Below, in pieces: positions 29,636 to 38,044 of a stretch of DNA of 64,000 bases. The position numbers and the translations under genes are program-made. Below the pieces are notes generated by a model. The model was given only the letters and a program-made list of their open reading frames with translations. It ran no database searches and was not told the origin of the DNA. The first letter of the stretch is position 1, and every line of letters starts with the position of its first letter. Origin of the DNA: CAVVDY01 sp963819645 (GTDB taxonomy: Bacteria; Acidobacteriota; Terriglobia; Terriglobales; Acidobacteriaceae); the NCBI GenBank assembly GCA_963819645.1, contig CAWFWZ010000010.1, forward strand, positions 62,001-126,000. The letters are read 5' to 3'.

Positions 29636-29930
29636 ATCTTCAATTCCCAATTCGGGAATTTCTACGACCTTCGTAACCTCTGCATCGCATTTTCTCCGTG
29701 CGTGTCGCTCTGGTAAGCCATACACTACCCTCCGAGGAGCACCAAAGGGTGCGCCGATATCCGCGGCTCGCCCCAGTCAATTCGTAGCTAATTCTTGCCG
29801 CATAAGTTATTTGAAATCTAATATTTGACTGTAAGTCTCACGCGCTCAAACATTTGCGATAGAAATGTTGTCTAAGTTGTTGAAAACAAAATATTGCGTA
29901 TCGCATTTTTTCGTGATGTAGATCACAATT
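29636..29930. repeat. ~300-bp dispersed element with CRP-like site, copy A
   Basis: A diverged copy of the element at 53130-53433, in the same orientation. Shared features in order: AATTCCC-loop-GGGAATT stem (29642-29660), TACGA-CCT-TCGTA stem (29663-29675), a GCACC-AAAG-GGTGC stem (29739-29752), a TTTGAAATCT block, ACATTT...AAATGT, TTGTTGAAAACAA, and a CRP-type palindrome. On the minus strand a short reading frame (RRVVYGLPERHAR...EVTKVVEIP) parallels the frame in copy B but has an in-frame TGA upstream, so this copy may be degenerate. Confidence 0.7.
29912..29927. promoter_or_regulatory. CRP/FNR-family-like palindrome, copy A
   Basis: CGTGATGTAGATCACA carries GTGA-N6-TCAC, the half-sites of the Escherichia coli CRP consensus. 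It sits in the element at the end that would be upstream of the minus-strand short frame. The same half-sites, with different centre bases, are at 53415-53430. Binding by a CRP-like regulator is inference. Confidence 0.55.
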
Positions 29931-29952
29931 TGGGACGCCAACTCCTCCGTTT

Positions 29953-31692
29953 CTAGAACTGCCTTATCGCGTCTCCGCTTGAGACCAGGTTGTTGTCGGT
30001 CTCCAGCAGCAACACCTGATTCTGGCTGATGATGTAGCCGGTGTAGCTGCGCGTGCCTTCAAACGCAGTCGTGATTTTCAACGTCATGCGACCCGGCGCG
30101 ACCGCACCAACGCTATAGCTGCCCTGCAGAGTCTGCCCGATCGAAACCCCGGCCGGATCGTTGAGGTCCAGCGTTCCCGCCAGAGTGCCGTTGCCATCGG
30201 CAGAGACTTGTCCGCTGACTCCGGTGGCGTTGTTGTTGTTTAGCAACCCATTAATCAGGAAATACCCAAACTGCCTGGTAGCAAAGCTGCCCGCCCACGC
30301 GGCATTGCTGGTGACCGACCCGCTCTGGCCATAGATATTCCCGCCGCCCACCGCGTTGGTGCGCTCGTCCACGTAATAGCCTTGGGTGGGCGAGAACAGG
30401 TACATCGCGAACGGCAGGCTGGCATTACTCACGTTCCATGTGCCGGTGATGTATCCATTCGAGTTCAGGCTGTAGCTGCCGGAGAGCGTCGCCGAGCCTT
30501 GAACGCCAGTGTCGTTGACATCGAAGTAGCCGCTGGAAACATTCCCGCCAGAGGCGTTGATCTGGATCAACGTATACGACACGCCGGCATTGGTGTTGGC
30601 CGAGCTGCTGATGACATAGCTGCCGTTGAAGTCGGTGGCCGCGAACGACGCCTGGGTTTGCAGGTCAGCGCTGCCCAGGAAGAAGCTGGGATTATTCGGA
30701 TCGGCAAGGAAGCGGAAACGTCCCGACGAGACCACGTAGTAGATGATGTTCGCCGAGCCGGTGCTGGATCCGCTGAACGAGCCGGTTCCGCGGCCCAGGC
30801 CATCGATCGCGCTGTACGAGCCGGTGAGGGTCTGGCTCTTGACGATGGTGCCGCCGCAGTTCAGGTCTTGCACGCCGCCGATGCTAGTGCCGCTCATGTT
30901 GAAGATTCCGGCGGAATTCACCGCATTGCATCCCAGCCCGCTGCCGGAGAAGCCAAAAGCATAGTTGCCCGCGGGAGCAGCGAGCGATGTTCCTTGCGCG
31001 TCGAAGGTTCCCGTGGCTGCCACCACGCCGTTGTCGATCTCGTTCATCACTCCGTTGCTCATCGCCTTCAGCACGATGGCGAATTGGAACTGCCCGAGGG
31101 AGTTGCTGAAAGTCAAGGTGCCGCGACCGTCGGAGCCGACAGTGTAGGTTCCCGTTGTCGTGGTGGCCTTAACGTATCCGGAGCTTGTGTCGACGATATC
31201 TTCCTCGCCGGCGGTGATGTTGCCGTTGCCGTCCGCCGTGATCGCTCCGATGGCATAGAAGGGATTAGCGTTGACGTCGAGTCCCGACACCCCAAATACA
31301 AAGTTGCCCTTGAGCGACGAGTTGCTGAACGTCACCGCGGTGATGGTCACGATCGACGAGCCCACTACCGCCGACATGTCGGTAATGAAAGCCGAGATGG
31401 TCACGCTGGCCGGGTTGGGAATCACCGACGGCGCAGTGTAGAGCCCGGTGGCGCTGATGGTTCCGACCGATGTATTTCCCCCGGTGACGCCGTTGACCTG
31501 CCAGGTGACGGCGTTGTCATTGGTGTTGCTCACCGTGGCCGTGAACTGCTGCTGCGAGCCTTCCTGCACATTGGCGGTTGCCGGCGAAACCGTAACGCTG
31601 GGATTGTTCGGCGGGTTATTGCTGTTATTGCCGCAGGCGGCAAGAGCCAGCACAAGCATCACAGCAGACACGGTCAGAATCGCTCGTTTCAT
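29953..31692 (-). CDS. Lipoprotein with an Ig-like domain and repeated beta units
   Basis: 579 residues. The signal peptide ends in a lipobox (VLALAAC at about 14-20), so the mature Cys is lipidated. After an Asn/Pro linker comes one Ig-like (Big_2-type) domain: VTVSPATANVQEGSQQQFTATVSN...VTWQVNG. Four or so repeats of about 115 residues follow, with the consensus L.G.Y.F.....D..G......G.......G.......D.....G.......L.G.Y....GRGT. Examples are NFVFGVSGLDVNANPFYAIGAITADGNGNITAGEEDIVD and later units. Such proteins are common and uncharacterised in Acidobacteriota. Likely surface or outer-membrane anchored. Confidence 0.82.
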   Translation of the reverse strand: MKRAILTVSAVMLVLALAACGNNSNNPPNNPSVTVSPATANVQEGSQQQFTATVSNTNDNAVTWQVNGVTGGNTSVGTISATGLYTAPSVIPNPASVTISAFITDMSAVVGSSIVTITAVTFSNSSLKGNFVFGVSGLDVNANPFYAIGAITADGNGNITAGEEDIVDTSSGYVKATTTTGTYTVGSDGRGTLTFSNSLGQFQFAIVLKAMSNGVMNEIDNGVVAATGTFDAQGTSLAAPAGNYAFGFSGSGLGCNAVNSAGIFNMSGTSIGGVQDLNCGGTIVKSQTLTGSYSAIDGLGRGTGSFSGSSTGSANIIYYVVSSGRFRFLADPNNPSFFLGSADLQTQASFAATDFNGSYVISSSANTNAGVSYTLIQINASGGNVSSGYFDVNDTGVQGSATLSGSYSLNSNGYITGTWNVSNASLPFAMYLFSPTQGYYVDERTNAVGGGNIYGQSGSVTSNAAWAGSFATRQFGYFLINGLLNNNNATGVSGQVSADGNGTLAGTLDLNDPAGVSIGQTLQGSYSVGAVAPGRMTLKITTAFEGTRSYTGYIISQNQVLLLETDNNLVSSGDAIRQF

Positions 31693-32063
31693 CGCGGACC
31701 TCGGGGAAATTCTTGTTCAATTTTGGCTAGCTTGTCGAAAACAGAAAAGCAAATCGGGTATTGTTGCCACCCAGGTGCAGCGGAGTCTAGCACACGCTCA
31801 CAAGGGCGCACTCATTGTTCGCTGCAGAGGTCGACAGCGACATTAAACTCATGTTCGCTACGATTGTTCCGGAACTTCTGTTGCGCATCTTCAAGAAGTC
31901 AGCGCTCACTTGTCAGCTCCTCCGTCTCGGTCCGCGGCCATTGCTCACCGGTTCGTTCGTACACGAGATGTTTATTCGAGCTCCTCGGGTTACGCTTTGT
32001 CTTCTCTCGCCGGAACCGTTACTCTTCCAACCAGGAATATTTTTTAGAGGCCTTACAGCTTCC
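31693..32063. other. Divergent gap, no gene seen
   Basis: 371 bases between the start of the Ig-like lipoprotein gene and the start of the small exported protein gene, so it holds both promoters. Plus-strand frames extend across it upstream of 32064 but show no signal peptide or family similarity. I see no clear repeat or palindrome. Confidence 0.4.
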
Positions 32064-32624
32064 ATGCGTTCACTGCTGGTTTTCATGTTGCTCTCGGTAG
32101 CGTCGGCGTTCGCGCAATTCGGAATTCCCACACAATCTCAAAAAGTGACCAACGAAGCCGACATCCGCAATCGCGTAGGGCAATATTGTCGCCTGGACTA
32201 CCAGGGGGCCCGCCTAACCGATCAGGACTGGCAGAAGCTGAAGCCAGTCGTCAACTGGCCGAACAATCCCGATTACCCGCTCATCGACGTAGTGTCGCGC
32301 TACGACATCGGCAGCAACGTCACCGAAACCCACGGTAAGTGGCACGCCACCGTCACCTACCATATGCTCGGACGCTTCACCATCGGACAGGGCTATTCCA
32401 CTGAAGTCGCCGGTAGCGACAAAGAGGTTGAGTTCACGGTGCAGGAGATCAACGGCGAATTGAAGGTCATCGACGTGGATCCGAACTACCCCCACCCCTC
32501 GCGCGCCGCGATGCTGAAATGGCTGGAGAGCAAGCAGGCAGCGGCCGACCCAAACACAAAAGTCATCTATGACGAGGCCATCAAAGCCCTGTCGGCCCAA
32601 TCGGGCTCGCCGTTCGCGAAGTAG
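32064..32624 (+). CDS. Small exported protein of unknown function
   Basis: 186 residues from the ATG at 32064, chosen because it opens a clean signal peptide (MRSLLVFMLLSVASAFAQ); the frame is open much further upstream without support. The mature protein has an ordered alpha/beta feel, with DIRNRVGQYCRLDYQGARLTDQDWQKLKPVVNW near the N-terminus. The strands HATVTYHMLGRFTIGQGY and KEVEFTVQEINGELKVIDVDP follow, suggestive of an NTF2-like or cystatin-like fold. No catalytic residues are evident. It stands alone, 650 bases before the sigma-factor cluster. Confidence 0.75.
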   Translation: MRSLLVFMLLSVASAFAQFGIPTQSQKVTNEADIRNRVGQYCRLDYQGARLTDQDWQKLKPVVNWPNNPDYPLIDVVSRYDIGSNVTETHGKWHATVTYHMLGRFTIGQGYSTEVAGSDKEVEFTVQEINGELKVIDVDPNYPHPSRAAMLKWLESKQAAADPNTKVIYDEAIKALSAQSGSPFAK

Positions 32625-32687
32625 GGAGCGCATTGCAGTGCATTGCTGCATAAGTCAATGGAGCTGCGCATCCCCGATATCTTGAAC

Positions 32688-32895
32688 TGTCATTCTGAGC
32701 GTAGCGAAGAACCTGCTTTCGATGGTTGAGACAGCGAGCTCAGAGGAGTCCAAGGTTTGCCCCGGTCGTCGGCCAAATCGTCCCAAGTGTGATTGTCGCG
32801 CTCAAGTAAGAGCGACTTTCTTCGCACGAAGCCAGCCTTTGATCGTCGTCGGCACGCGAGAAGAAAGCAGGTTCTTCGCTACGCTCAGATTGACA
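32688..32895. repeat. Long inverted repeat of the GTCATTCTGAGC type
   Basis: Arms of 33 bases at 32688-32720 (TGTCATTCTGAGCGTAGCG...) and 32863-32895 (its reverse complement with one mismatch) flank about 142 bases without a gene. The arm is the same unit that occurs three times in tandem at 37751-37870, with GCA in place of GTA. The rest of 32625-33276 also holds partial copies (near 32965) and no gene. Confidence 0.75.
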
Positions 32896-33276
32896 GGCCT
32901 AAGATATTGCACAGGCGGGAACTCTCGACTTGTGGAGAAAAACGGGCTCTTAGTTCGCCGCAGCGGGCTCAGGATGACGGTTCCGCAGCATTCGGGCCAA
33001 GCGACTGGCTTTTTGCCCAAGTTCGGGCTGCGTACACCGCCGGTCATTTCCCTGAACCAGAGTGCTTACCCTTCCCCCGGCGAATCGTCTATCTTCTTGC
33101 AGGCGATGACATTCGGACCTGCCAGCTGACAACCTGAGGTCACGATGCCGGCCGATGCGGTAGCAGTTTCTCTGACGGTTCCCCCGGTACTTCCCGGTGC
33201 AACCCGGGATACCGGCGAAACATGTTTTGTGACAACCTCGTATAAGAGAGGTATAGCAGAGCGTGCGCAAAGCCGG

Positions 33277-33849
33277 ATGAACGATGCGGAGCTGATACGG
33301 GAGGCGCAACGCGGTAATCACGCGGCCTTCGAAGAACTGGTGCGGCAGTACGACGCGCCGGTGCTTCGCCTTGCCTACCACATGACGCGCTCCGAGCAGG
33401 ACGCCCAGGATATCTACCAGGAAGCCTTCCTCAAGGCCTATCGCAACATCAATAACTTCCGCTTTGAGTGTTCGTTTTACACCTGGATTTATCGCATCGT
33501 CACCAACCTGTGCCTCGACTACCTGCGCAAACGACAGGTCCGCAAGGAAGACTCCACCATCATCTCCGACTCCCAGGGCGACACCTTCGACCTGCTCGAC
33601 CAGGTTGCCGATGTACGCTCAGGCGCCAGTCCGGAAAAAGACCTGATGCGCCGCGAGTTGGGTGGACGTATCGCCAAGGCGCTCGATAAGCTGACGCCAC
33701 GCGAACGCATGGTCTTTGAGATGAAGCACTACCAGGGACTGAAGCTCCGTACCATTGGTGAGATTTTGAATACGACAGAAGAGACAGCCAAGAACACGCT
33801 GTTCCGCGGAACGCAGAAACTGCGCGCCGCCTTGAAAGACATGAGGTAA
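33277..33849 (+). CDS. ECF RNA polymerase sigma factor (RpoE-like)
   Basis: 190 residues from ATG 33277 (MNDAELIREAQRGNHAAFEELVRQYD). An in-frame ATG at 33145 would add 44 residues, but the intervening DNA (TTGTGACA...TATAAG around 33227-33246) looks like a promoter. Sigma region 2 is LRLAYHMTRSEQDAQDIYQEAFLKAYRNINNF, with core binding and -10 recognition (FYTWIYRIVTNLCLDYLRKR). Region 4 is LTPRERMVFEMKHYQGLKLRTIGEILNTTEETAKNTLFRGTQKLR. The zf-HC2 anti-sigma gene follows 64 bases later. It probably controls this envelope cluster. Confidence 0.92.
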   Translation: MNDAELIREAQRGNHAAFEELVRQYDAPVLRLAYHMTRSEQDAQDIYQEAFLKAYRNINNFRFECSFYTWIYRIVTNLCLDYLRKRQVRKEDSTIISDSQGDTFDLLDQVADVRSGASPEKDLMRRELGGRIAKALDKLTPRERMVFEMKHYQGLKLRTIGEILNTTEETAKNTLFRGTQKLRAALKDMR

Positions 33850-33913
33850 TTGCAATGCTCGATGTGCGCCCCTATAACGAATTTATTCATGCCCCTGCTG
33901 CAGGAGTTACGGT

Positions 33914-34849
33914 ATGAACTGCGACTGGGTACAACAGAACATCACGCTTTATCTGTATAACGAACTGGCCGATGACGCGCATCACGAGCTGGAGCAGCAC
34001 ATTGCCCGCTGCAGCGCTTGTGCCGCCGAGCTTTCTGCGCAGCAGCAATTCCAAGGCGCCATGAGCGTGCTTCCGGTGGAGGAAGTTTCGCCCAGCTTTC
34101 TGACGGCGGCCCGCATGAAGCTACAGGAGTCGCTGGAGCAGGTGCAGCCGCATCGCGCCTGGTATCACCGGTTCTCTTTCGATCCCTCGGCGTGGATGCG
34201 GCAGGTACGCTTCTCGCCGGCGCTGGCGTCGGTCATCTTTATGGTGGGATTCGGCGGCGGCATTGGTGCCATGTATCAGATGAGCAGCAACTCCCCGGCC
34301 ACAGCGCCGGCAATGCAAGCTACAGCCCCGGCAGAAGCTTCCATCAGCGGCATTACCTCCATTCAGCGCGATCCCAATAGCAATCAGGTCAAAGTTTCCT
34401 ACGACAAGGTGATGCCCGAGTCGGTACAGGGCGCGGTCACCGATCCCAAAATTCAGGACCTGCTGCTGTACGCCGCCAAGAGCAACGAAAACTCTGGCGT
34501 GCGACTGAATTCGGTTGACGTGCTGAAGGGCAAATCGGACGATCCCCGCGTCCGCGAGACCCTGACCTATTCGCTGCGCTATGACAGCAATCCCGGCGTG
34601 CGGCTACAGGCGCTGGAAGGCCTGAGCCCGCTGGTGAAAGATGACATTCGCGTCCGCAATGCCGTGCTCGAAGCGCTGCTCAACGACAGTAACCTGGGCG
34701 TGCGCAGCGGCGCGTTGCATTCGCTGGAGCCGGTGAAGGCCGACAGCAGCGTGCGCATGGCGCTGCAACAGTTGGCGAAGGAAGATCCCAGCGATTACAT
34801 TCGTCACGAGTCGCAGCAACTGCTGGCCTCGACGCCGAACATGTTCTAG
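33914..34849 (+). CDS. Anti-sigma factor with zf-HC2 domain and HEAT-like repeats
   Basis: 311 residues. The first 45 are a zinc-binding anti-sigma domain with the HxxxCxxC signature (HIARCSACAAEL) that holds the neighbouring ECF sigma factor. One transmembrane helix (FSPALASVIFMVGFGGGIGAMYQM, about 102-125) anchors it in the inner membrane. The outer part from about 170 is a series of HEAT-like helical pairs (DDPRVRETLTYSLRYDSNPGVRLQALEGLSPLVKDDIRVRNAVLEALLNDSNLGVRSGALHSL). This is a periplasmic scaffold rather than a protease-cleaved stub, perhaps sensing a partner protein. Confidence 0.88.
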   Translation: MNCDWVQQNITLYLYNELADDAHHELEQHIARCSACAAELSAQQQFQGAMSVLPVEEVSPSFLTAARMKLQESLEQVQPHRAWYHRFSFDPSAWMRQVRFSPALASVIFMVGFGGGIGAMYQMSSNSPATAPAMQATAPAEASISGITSIQRDPNSNQVKVSYDKVMPESVQGAVTDPKIQDLLLYAAKSNENSGVRLNSVDVLKGKSDDPRVRETLTYSLRYDSNPGVRLQALEGLSPLVKDDIRVRNAVLEALLNDSNLGVRSGALHSLEPVKADSSVRMALQQLAKEDPSDYIRHESQQLLASTPNMF

Positions 34850-34927
34850 CGGGATGTTAATCAAACAACTTTCGCTCCCTGCGGTTTCCCGCCCGGTGCA
34901 GCGGGACGTGAGATTTACTTTGGGAGG

Positions 34928-36181
34928 ATGGGTCGGTTGAGGGCACTGCCTGATTCAGGGGCGATAACAGGCAAAATGAGCGGACGTAAGACCCGGCTTC
35001 GCAAGCGCGCGGGCTTAGCCATCTGCTTGACGCTGGCGGTGGCGCTGCCGCTGCTGGCGGAGCACGTCCGTGTCTATCAGGACGGCAATACCTGGGTCGA
35101 GGAGACTACGGGAACACTACCCGTTGGTCGTGATCTGCACGTCAACACGGATATCGGCTCCATCGATGTGCGGGGACGGGCGCAAGGCATTATGTACGTC
35201 ATTCGCAAACGGACATTCGCCCCGAGTAGAGAAGAGGCCTTGCGCGACTTTCAGAAGATGAAATTTACCGCCGTGAACACCGGCGATCAGATGGTGGTCG
35301 ATGGCCGCCTGTTAGAACGAGGCTTTACCCGGTTAAGCGCAGACATCTCTCTGCAGGTGCCGTACAACCTGAGGAAAGTCTGGCTTAGCACCGGCGGCGG
35401 CGCCATGCGGCTGAGTTCGCTGGCGGCCGCGGTCACCGGAAAGACCGGCGCCGGATCGGTGAAGCTCGACGATATGGCCGGCCCGCTCAACATCACCACC
35501 GGTGGCGGTGAAGTCGTCGGCGGCAGTCTGGGCTCAGAGGCCATCATCAAGAACGGCGGTGGCGGCGTGCACATCGACAACATCACCGGCGCGGCCAGGA
35601 TCAGCAATGGCGGCGGTGATGTGTACGTCGGCTCGGCGAATACCTTGCTCATCGACAATAAGGCGGGCAACATTGACGTCGGCCGCTGTTTCGGCAATCT
35701 ACAGGCGTCGACCGGCGGTGGCAACGTCAATGTCGGCCCCGTGACTGGCTCGGTTCAGGTGGATGCCGGCGCCGGTAGCGTTCGCGTCGCCGCCGCTGGT
35801 GGCGAAGTACAGGTCACCACTGGAGGCGGCAGCGTGGAGTTGTTCAAAGTGGCAAAGGGGGCCAAAGTCGATACTCCGGTGGGCGCCCTCACCGTGCAGT
35901 TCACCGCTGTGCCGGGAGCTTTCACCGAATCCTCGCTGCATACCGGCTCCGGCGACGTGCTGGTTTTCTTGCCTGACGAGCTACCCATGACCCTGCATGC
36001 TTCGTCTGATATGGCAACTGGATATGGAATTCACTCTGAGGTGCCGGGCATTCGCATCAGCAAGCAAGGCGGTCTCTTTGGACCTCAGTCGGCCTGGGCG
36101 GAGGGTGTTCTGAACGGTGGCGGGCCGTTGTTGCGCATTCGCACCGGCATGGGCCACATCGATTTTCGTAATACGCAATGA
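34928..36181 (+). CDS. Exported DUF4097-type beta-repeat protein
   Basis: 417 residues if started at ATG 34928; ATG 34976 (MSGRKTRLRKRAGL) may be the true start because GGGAGG sits too close to the first. A signal peptide (AGLAICLTLAVALPLLA) precedes a right-handed beta-helix-like array of about 18-residue turns of the pattern I.N.GGGDV.V....G....... (for example TTGGGEVVGGSLGSEAIIKNGGGGVHIDNITG). This is the DUF4097 signature. Family members are often in ECF or Lia envelope-stress operons. Third gene of the sigma/anti-sigma cluster. Confidence 0.82.
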   Translation: MGRLRALPDSGAITGKMSGRKTRLRKRAGLAICLTLAVALPLLAEHVRVYQDGNTWVEETTGTLPVGRDLHVNTDIGSIDVRGRAQGIMYVIRKRTFAPSREEALRDFQKMKFTAVNTGDQMVVDGRLLERGFTRLSADISLQVPYNLRKVWLSTGGGAMRLSSLAAAVTGKTGAGSVKLDDMAGPLNITTGGGEVVGGSLGSEAIIKNGGGGVHIDNITGAARISNGGGDVYVGSANTLLIDNKAGNIDVGRCFGNLQASTGGGNVNVGPVTGSVQVDAGAGSVRVAAAGGEVQVTTGGGSVELFKVAKGAKVDTPVGALTVQFTAVPGAFTESSLHTGSGDVLVFLPDELPMTLHASSDMATGYGIHSEVPGIRISKQGGLFGPQSAWAEGVLNGGGPLLRIRTGMGHIDFRNTQ

Positions 36182-36202
36182 GTTAAAGCAGGATTAATAC
36201 GT

Positions 36203-37657
36203 ATGATTTCCGCACGCATTTACAAATCGAAGACGCAGTTGTTAGTCATAGCAGCGGCCCTGTTGTTGGCTCTACCCGCTGCCTTCGCCGGCTCTCATGA
36301 CTCGGGCGCATACCTTGGCGTTCACATCGGCGACATCACTCCCGAGATTGCCAACAGCCTCCGACTCAGCGATGCCAGTGGCGTCGTGGTCGAGAGCATC
36401 GACCACGATGGACCTGCATGCAAAGCCGGAATCAAGACCAATGACGTCATCGTTTCCGTCGCCGGCACGAAGATCCACAACGCCGAGCAGATGGTGGAAG
36501 TGATGAGCGGCATGGCCGCCGGCAGCGTAGCCAACGTGGCGATTATTCGTGACGGTAGCCCGCAGAACGTGAAGGTCACGCTGGGCAGCCGCAAGACATG
36601 GATGACGCCGAAGGCCGCATCGCCCATGCCCAACGACTCGATGGCGAAGTCGTTCGTTGCGCCCATGCCCTTGCCTCCGGGATCTTTCGCGGCGGACGTC
36701 GAAGTCCCTCTCATGACGCCAGCTTCCGCGCGTCGCGGCATCGTCGTTGAAGGGCTCACCACCCAGCTGGCTGAATACTTCGGAGTTCCCAACGGACAAG
36801 GCGTGCTGGTGCGCAATGTGCAGCGCGGCAGCCTGGGCGCCAATGCCGGACTGAAGGCCGGCGACGTCATCATCAAGATTGATGGCCAGACAATCCGCGA
36901 TCTTGCCGACTGGCGCCGCAGCATGAACATCTCCAATGGCAAGACCTCATTCTCCATCATCCGCGAAAAACGCGAGCAGGTAGTGGAGATGATGACGCCT
37001 GGTCCGGCGGGCGAACTCCGTCCGGGCGAGAACTGGGACCACGCCGGTCTCGACATGAACGGGTTCAATCAGCAAATGCAGCTACTGGGTCCAGAGATCG
37101 CGCAGCAGACACAGGCCATGATGTTCAGCTCCGATGAGTTGGAGAAGATGCAGCGCGAGATTGAAAAGTCGGTTCACAAGAACATCGATCCGCAGATGAA
37201 GATTCAGGCGCGCGAAATTCAGAAGCAGATGAAAGATCTTGAACCGCAAATCCGCAAGCAGAGCGAAGACATCCAGAAGCAGATGGAGCAGATGCGGCCC
37301 GAGATCGAGAAACAGACGCAAGCGGCGCGCGAGCAGATGCAACGCATCCAGCCCGAGATCGACAAGCAGGTGCGCGAGCAGATGGAACAGCTCGGTCCTG
37401 AGCTACAGAAGCAAATGCAAGAGATGCAGAAGTCGATGGCTGTCCTCAAGCAGCAGGACTTCGAGAAGATGCGTCACCAGATCGAAGATTCAATGAAAGA
37501 CCTGTCCCCGCAGATTCAGGAACAGATGAAACTCATCGGTCCGCAAATTCAGCAACAGATGCAGGAGCTGCAAAAAGAAATGCAGCAGCACCAGCACGAG
37601 TGGCAGGACATGATAAAGAATTGGCCGAATACAAGTGAGAAACCGAACCAGATGTGA
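36203..37657 (+). CDS. Exported protein with two PDZ domains and a long Gln-rich coiled coil
   Basis: 484 residues with a signal peptide (LLVIAAALLLALPAAFAGS). PDZ 1 begins AYLGVHIGDITPEIANSLRLSDASGVVVESIDHDGPACKAGIKTNDVIVSV, and PDZ 2 is AEYFGVPNGQGVLVRNVQRGSLGANAGLKAGDVIIKIDGQTI. No serine-protease domain precedes them, unlike DegQ/HtrA. The C-terminal 170 residues are an almost uninterrupted coiled coil built from an approximate 11-residue repeat (Q-Q-M-x-x-x-x-P-x-I-x/KQ). It ends the sigma cluster, so it is probably part of the same envelope-stress response; a scaffold or chaperone role is inferred. Confidence 0.85.
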   Translation: MISARIYKSKTQLLVIAAALLLALPAAFAGSHDSGAYLGVHIGDITPEIANSLRLSDASGVVVESIDHDGPACKAGIKTNDVIVSVAGTKIHNAEQMVEVMSGMAAGSVANVAIIRDGSPQNVKVTLGSRKTWMTPKAASPMPNDSMAKSFVAPMPLPPGSFAADVEVPLMTPASARRGIVVEGLTTQLAEYFGVPNGQGVLVRNVQRGSLGANAGLKAGDVIIKIDGQTIRDLADWRRSMNISNGKTSFSIIREKREQVVEMMTPGPAGELRPGENWDHAGLDMNGFNQQMQLLGPEIAQQTQAMMFSSDELEKMQREIEKSVHKNIDPQMKIQAREIQKQMKDLEPQIRKQSEDIQKQMEQMRPEIEKQTQAAREQMQRIQPEIDKQVREQMEQLGPELQKQMQEMQKSMAVLKQQDFEKMRHQIEDSMKDLSPQIQEQMKLIGPQIQQQMQELQKEMQQHQHEWQDMIKNWPNTSEKPNQM

Positions 37658-37750
37658 GAAGACGGTAATTAGCCGTTAGTAATTAGCCGTTAGCAATTGT
37701 TCATTTCTCAGACCGCAATTAGCAACTATCAAAGAGCCATCCCTCATAAC

Positions 37751-37870
37751 CTTTAGAACTGTCATTCTGAGCGCAGCGAAGAACCTGCTTCTTTAGAACT
37801 GTCATTCTGAGCGCAGCGAAGAACCTGCTTCTTTAGAACTGTCATTCTGAGCGCAGCGAAGAACCTGCTT
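37751..37870. repeat. Three perfect tandem copies of a 40-bp GTCATTCTGAGC repeat
   Basis: The unit begins CTTTAGAACTGTCATTCTGA and is present three times in a row: 37751-37790, 37791-37830 and 37831-37870. It lies in the 387-base convergent gap after the PDZ gene. Homologous single or inverted copies are at 32688-32895. Perfect identity suggests recent tandem duplication or gene conversion, or an assembly expansion. Confidence 0.9.
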
Positions 37871-37990
37871 TCGTCCCCCGCAACAACAATCTTCCCAATT
37901 GGATCCGTCGTGTTGGTGCCCCATTCGGGCCGGGTTTGCCCGGGTGGGGATTTTGGAATCAGCCGGAGTTCTCGGCCCACAAACGAAAAA

Positions 37991-38023
37991 GCCCCACCCC
38001 GGCAAAAGAATCCGGAATGGGGC
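37991..38023 (-). terminator. Hairpin terminator downstream of the DUF1579-like gene
   Basis: GCCCCACCCCGG...CCGGAATGGGGC forms a strong imperfect stem about 20 bases past the minus-strand stop at 38045. It is nearly identical to the hairpin after rng (10536-10570). It could serve both converging transcripts. Confidence 0.65.
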
Positions 38024-38044
38024 ATCCAATCTAGTCACCGCCCG

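Noticed and set aside
30382..32100. 572-codon plus-strand frame
   Set aside because: It is antisense to the Ig-like lipoprotein gene and reads as repetitive, Arg/Val-rich sequence typical of a high-G+C shadow frame.
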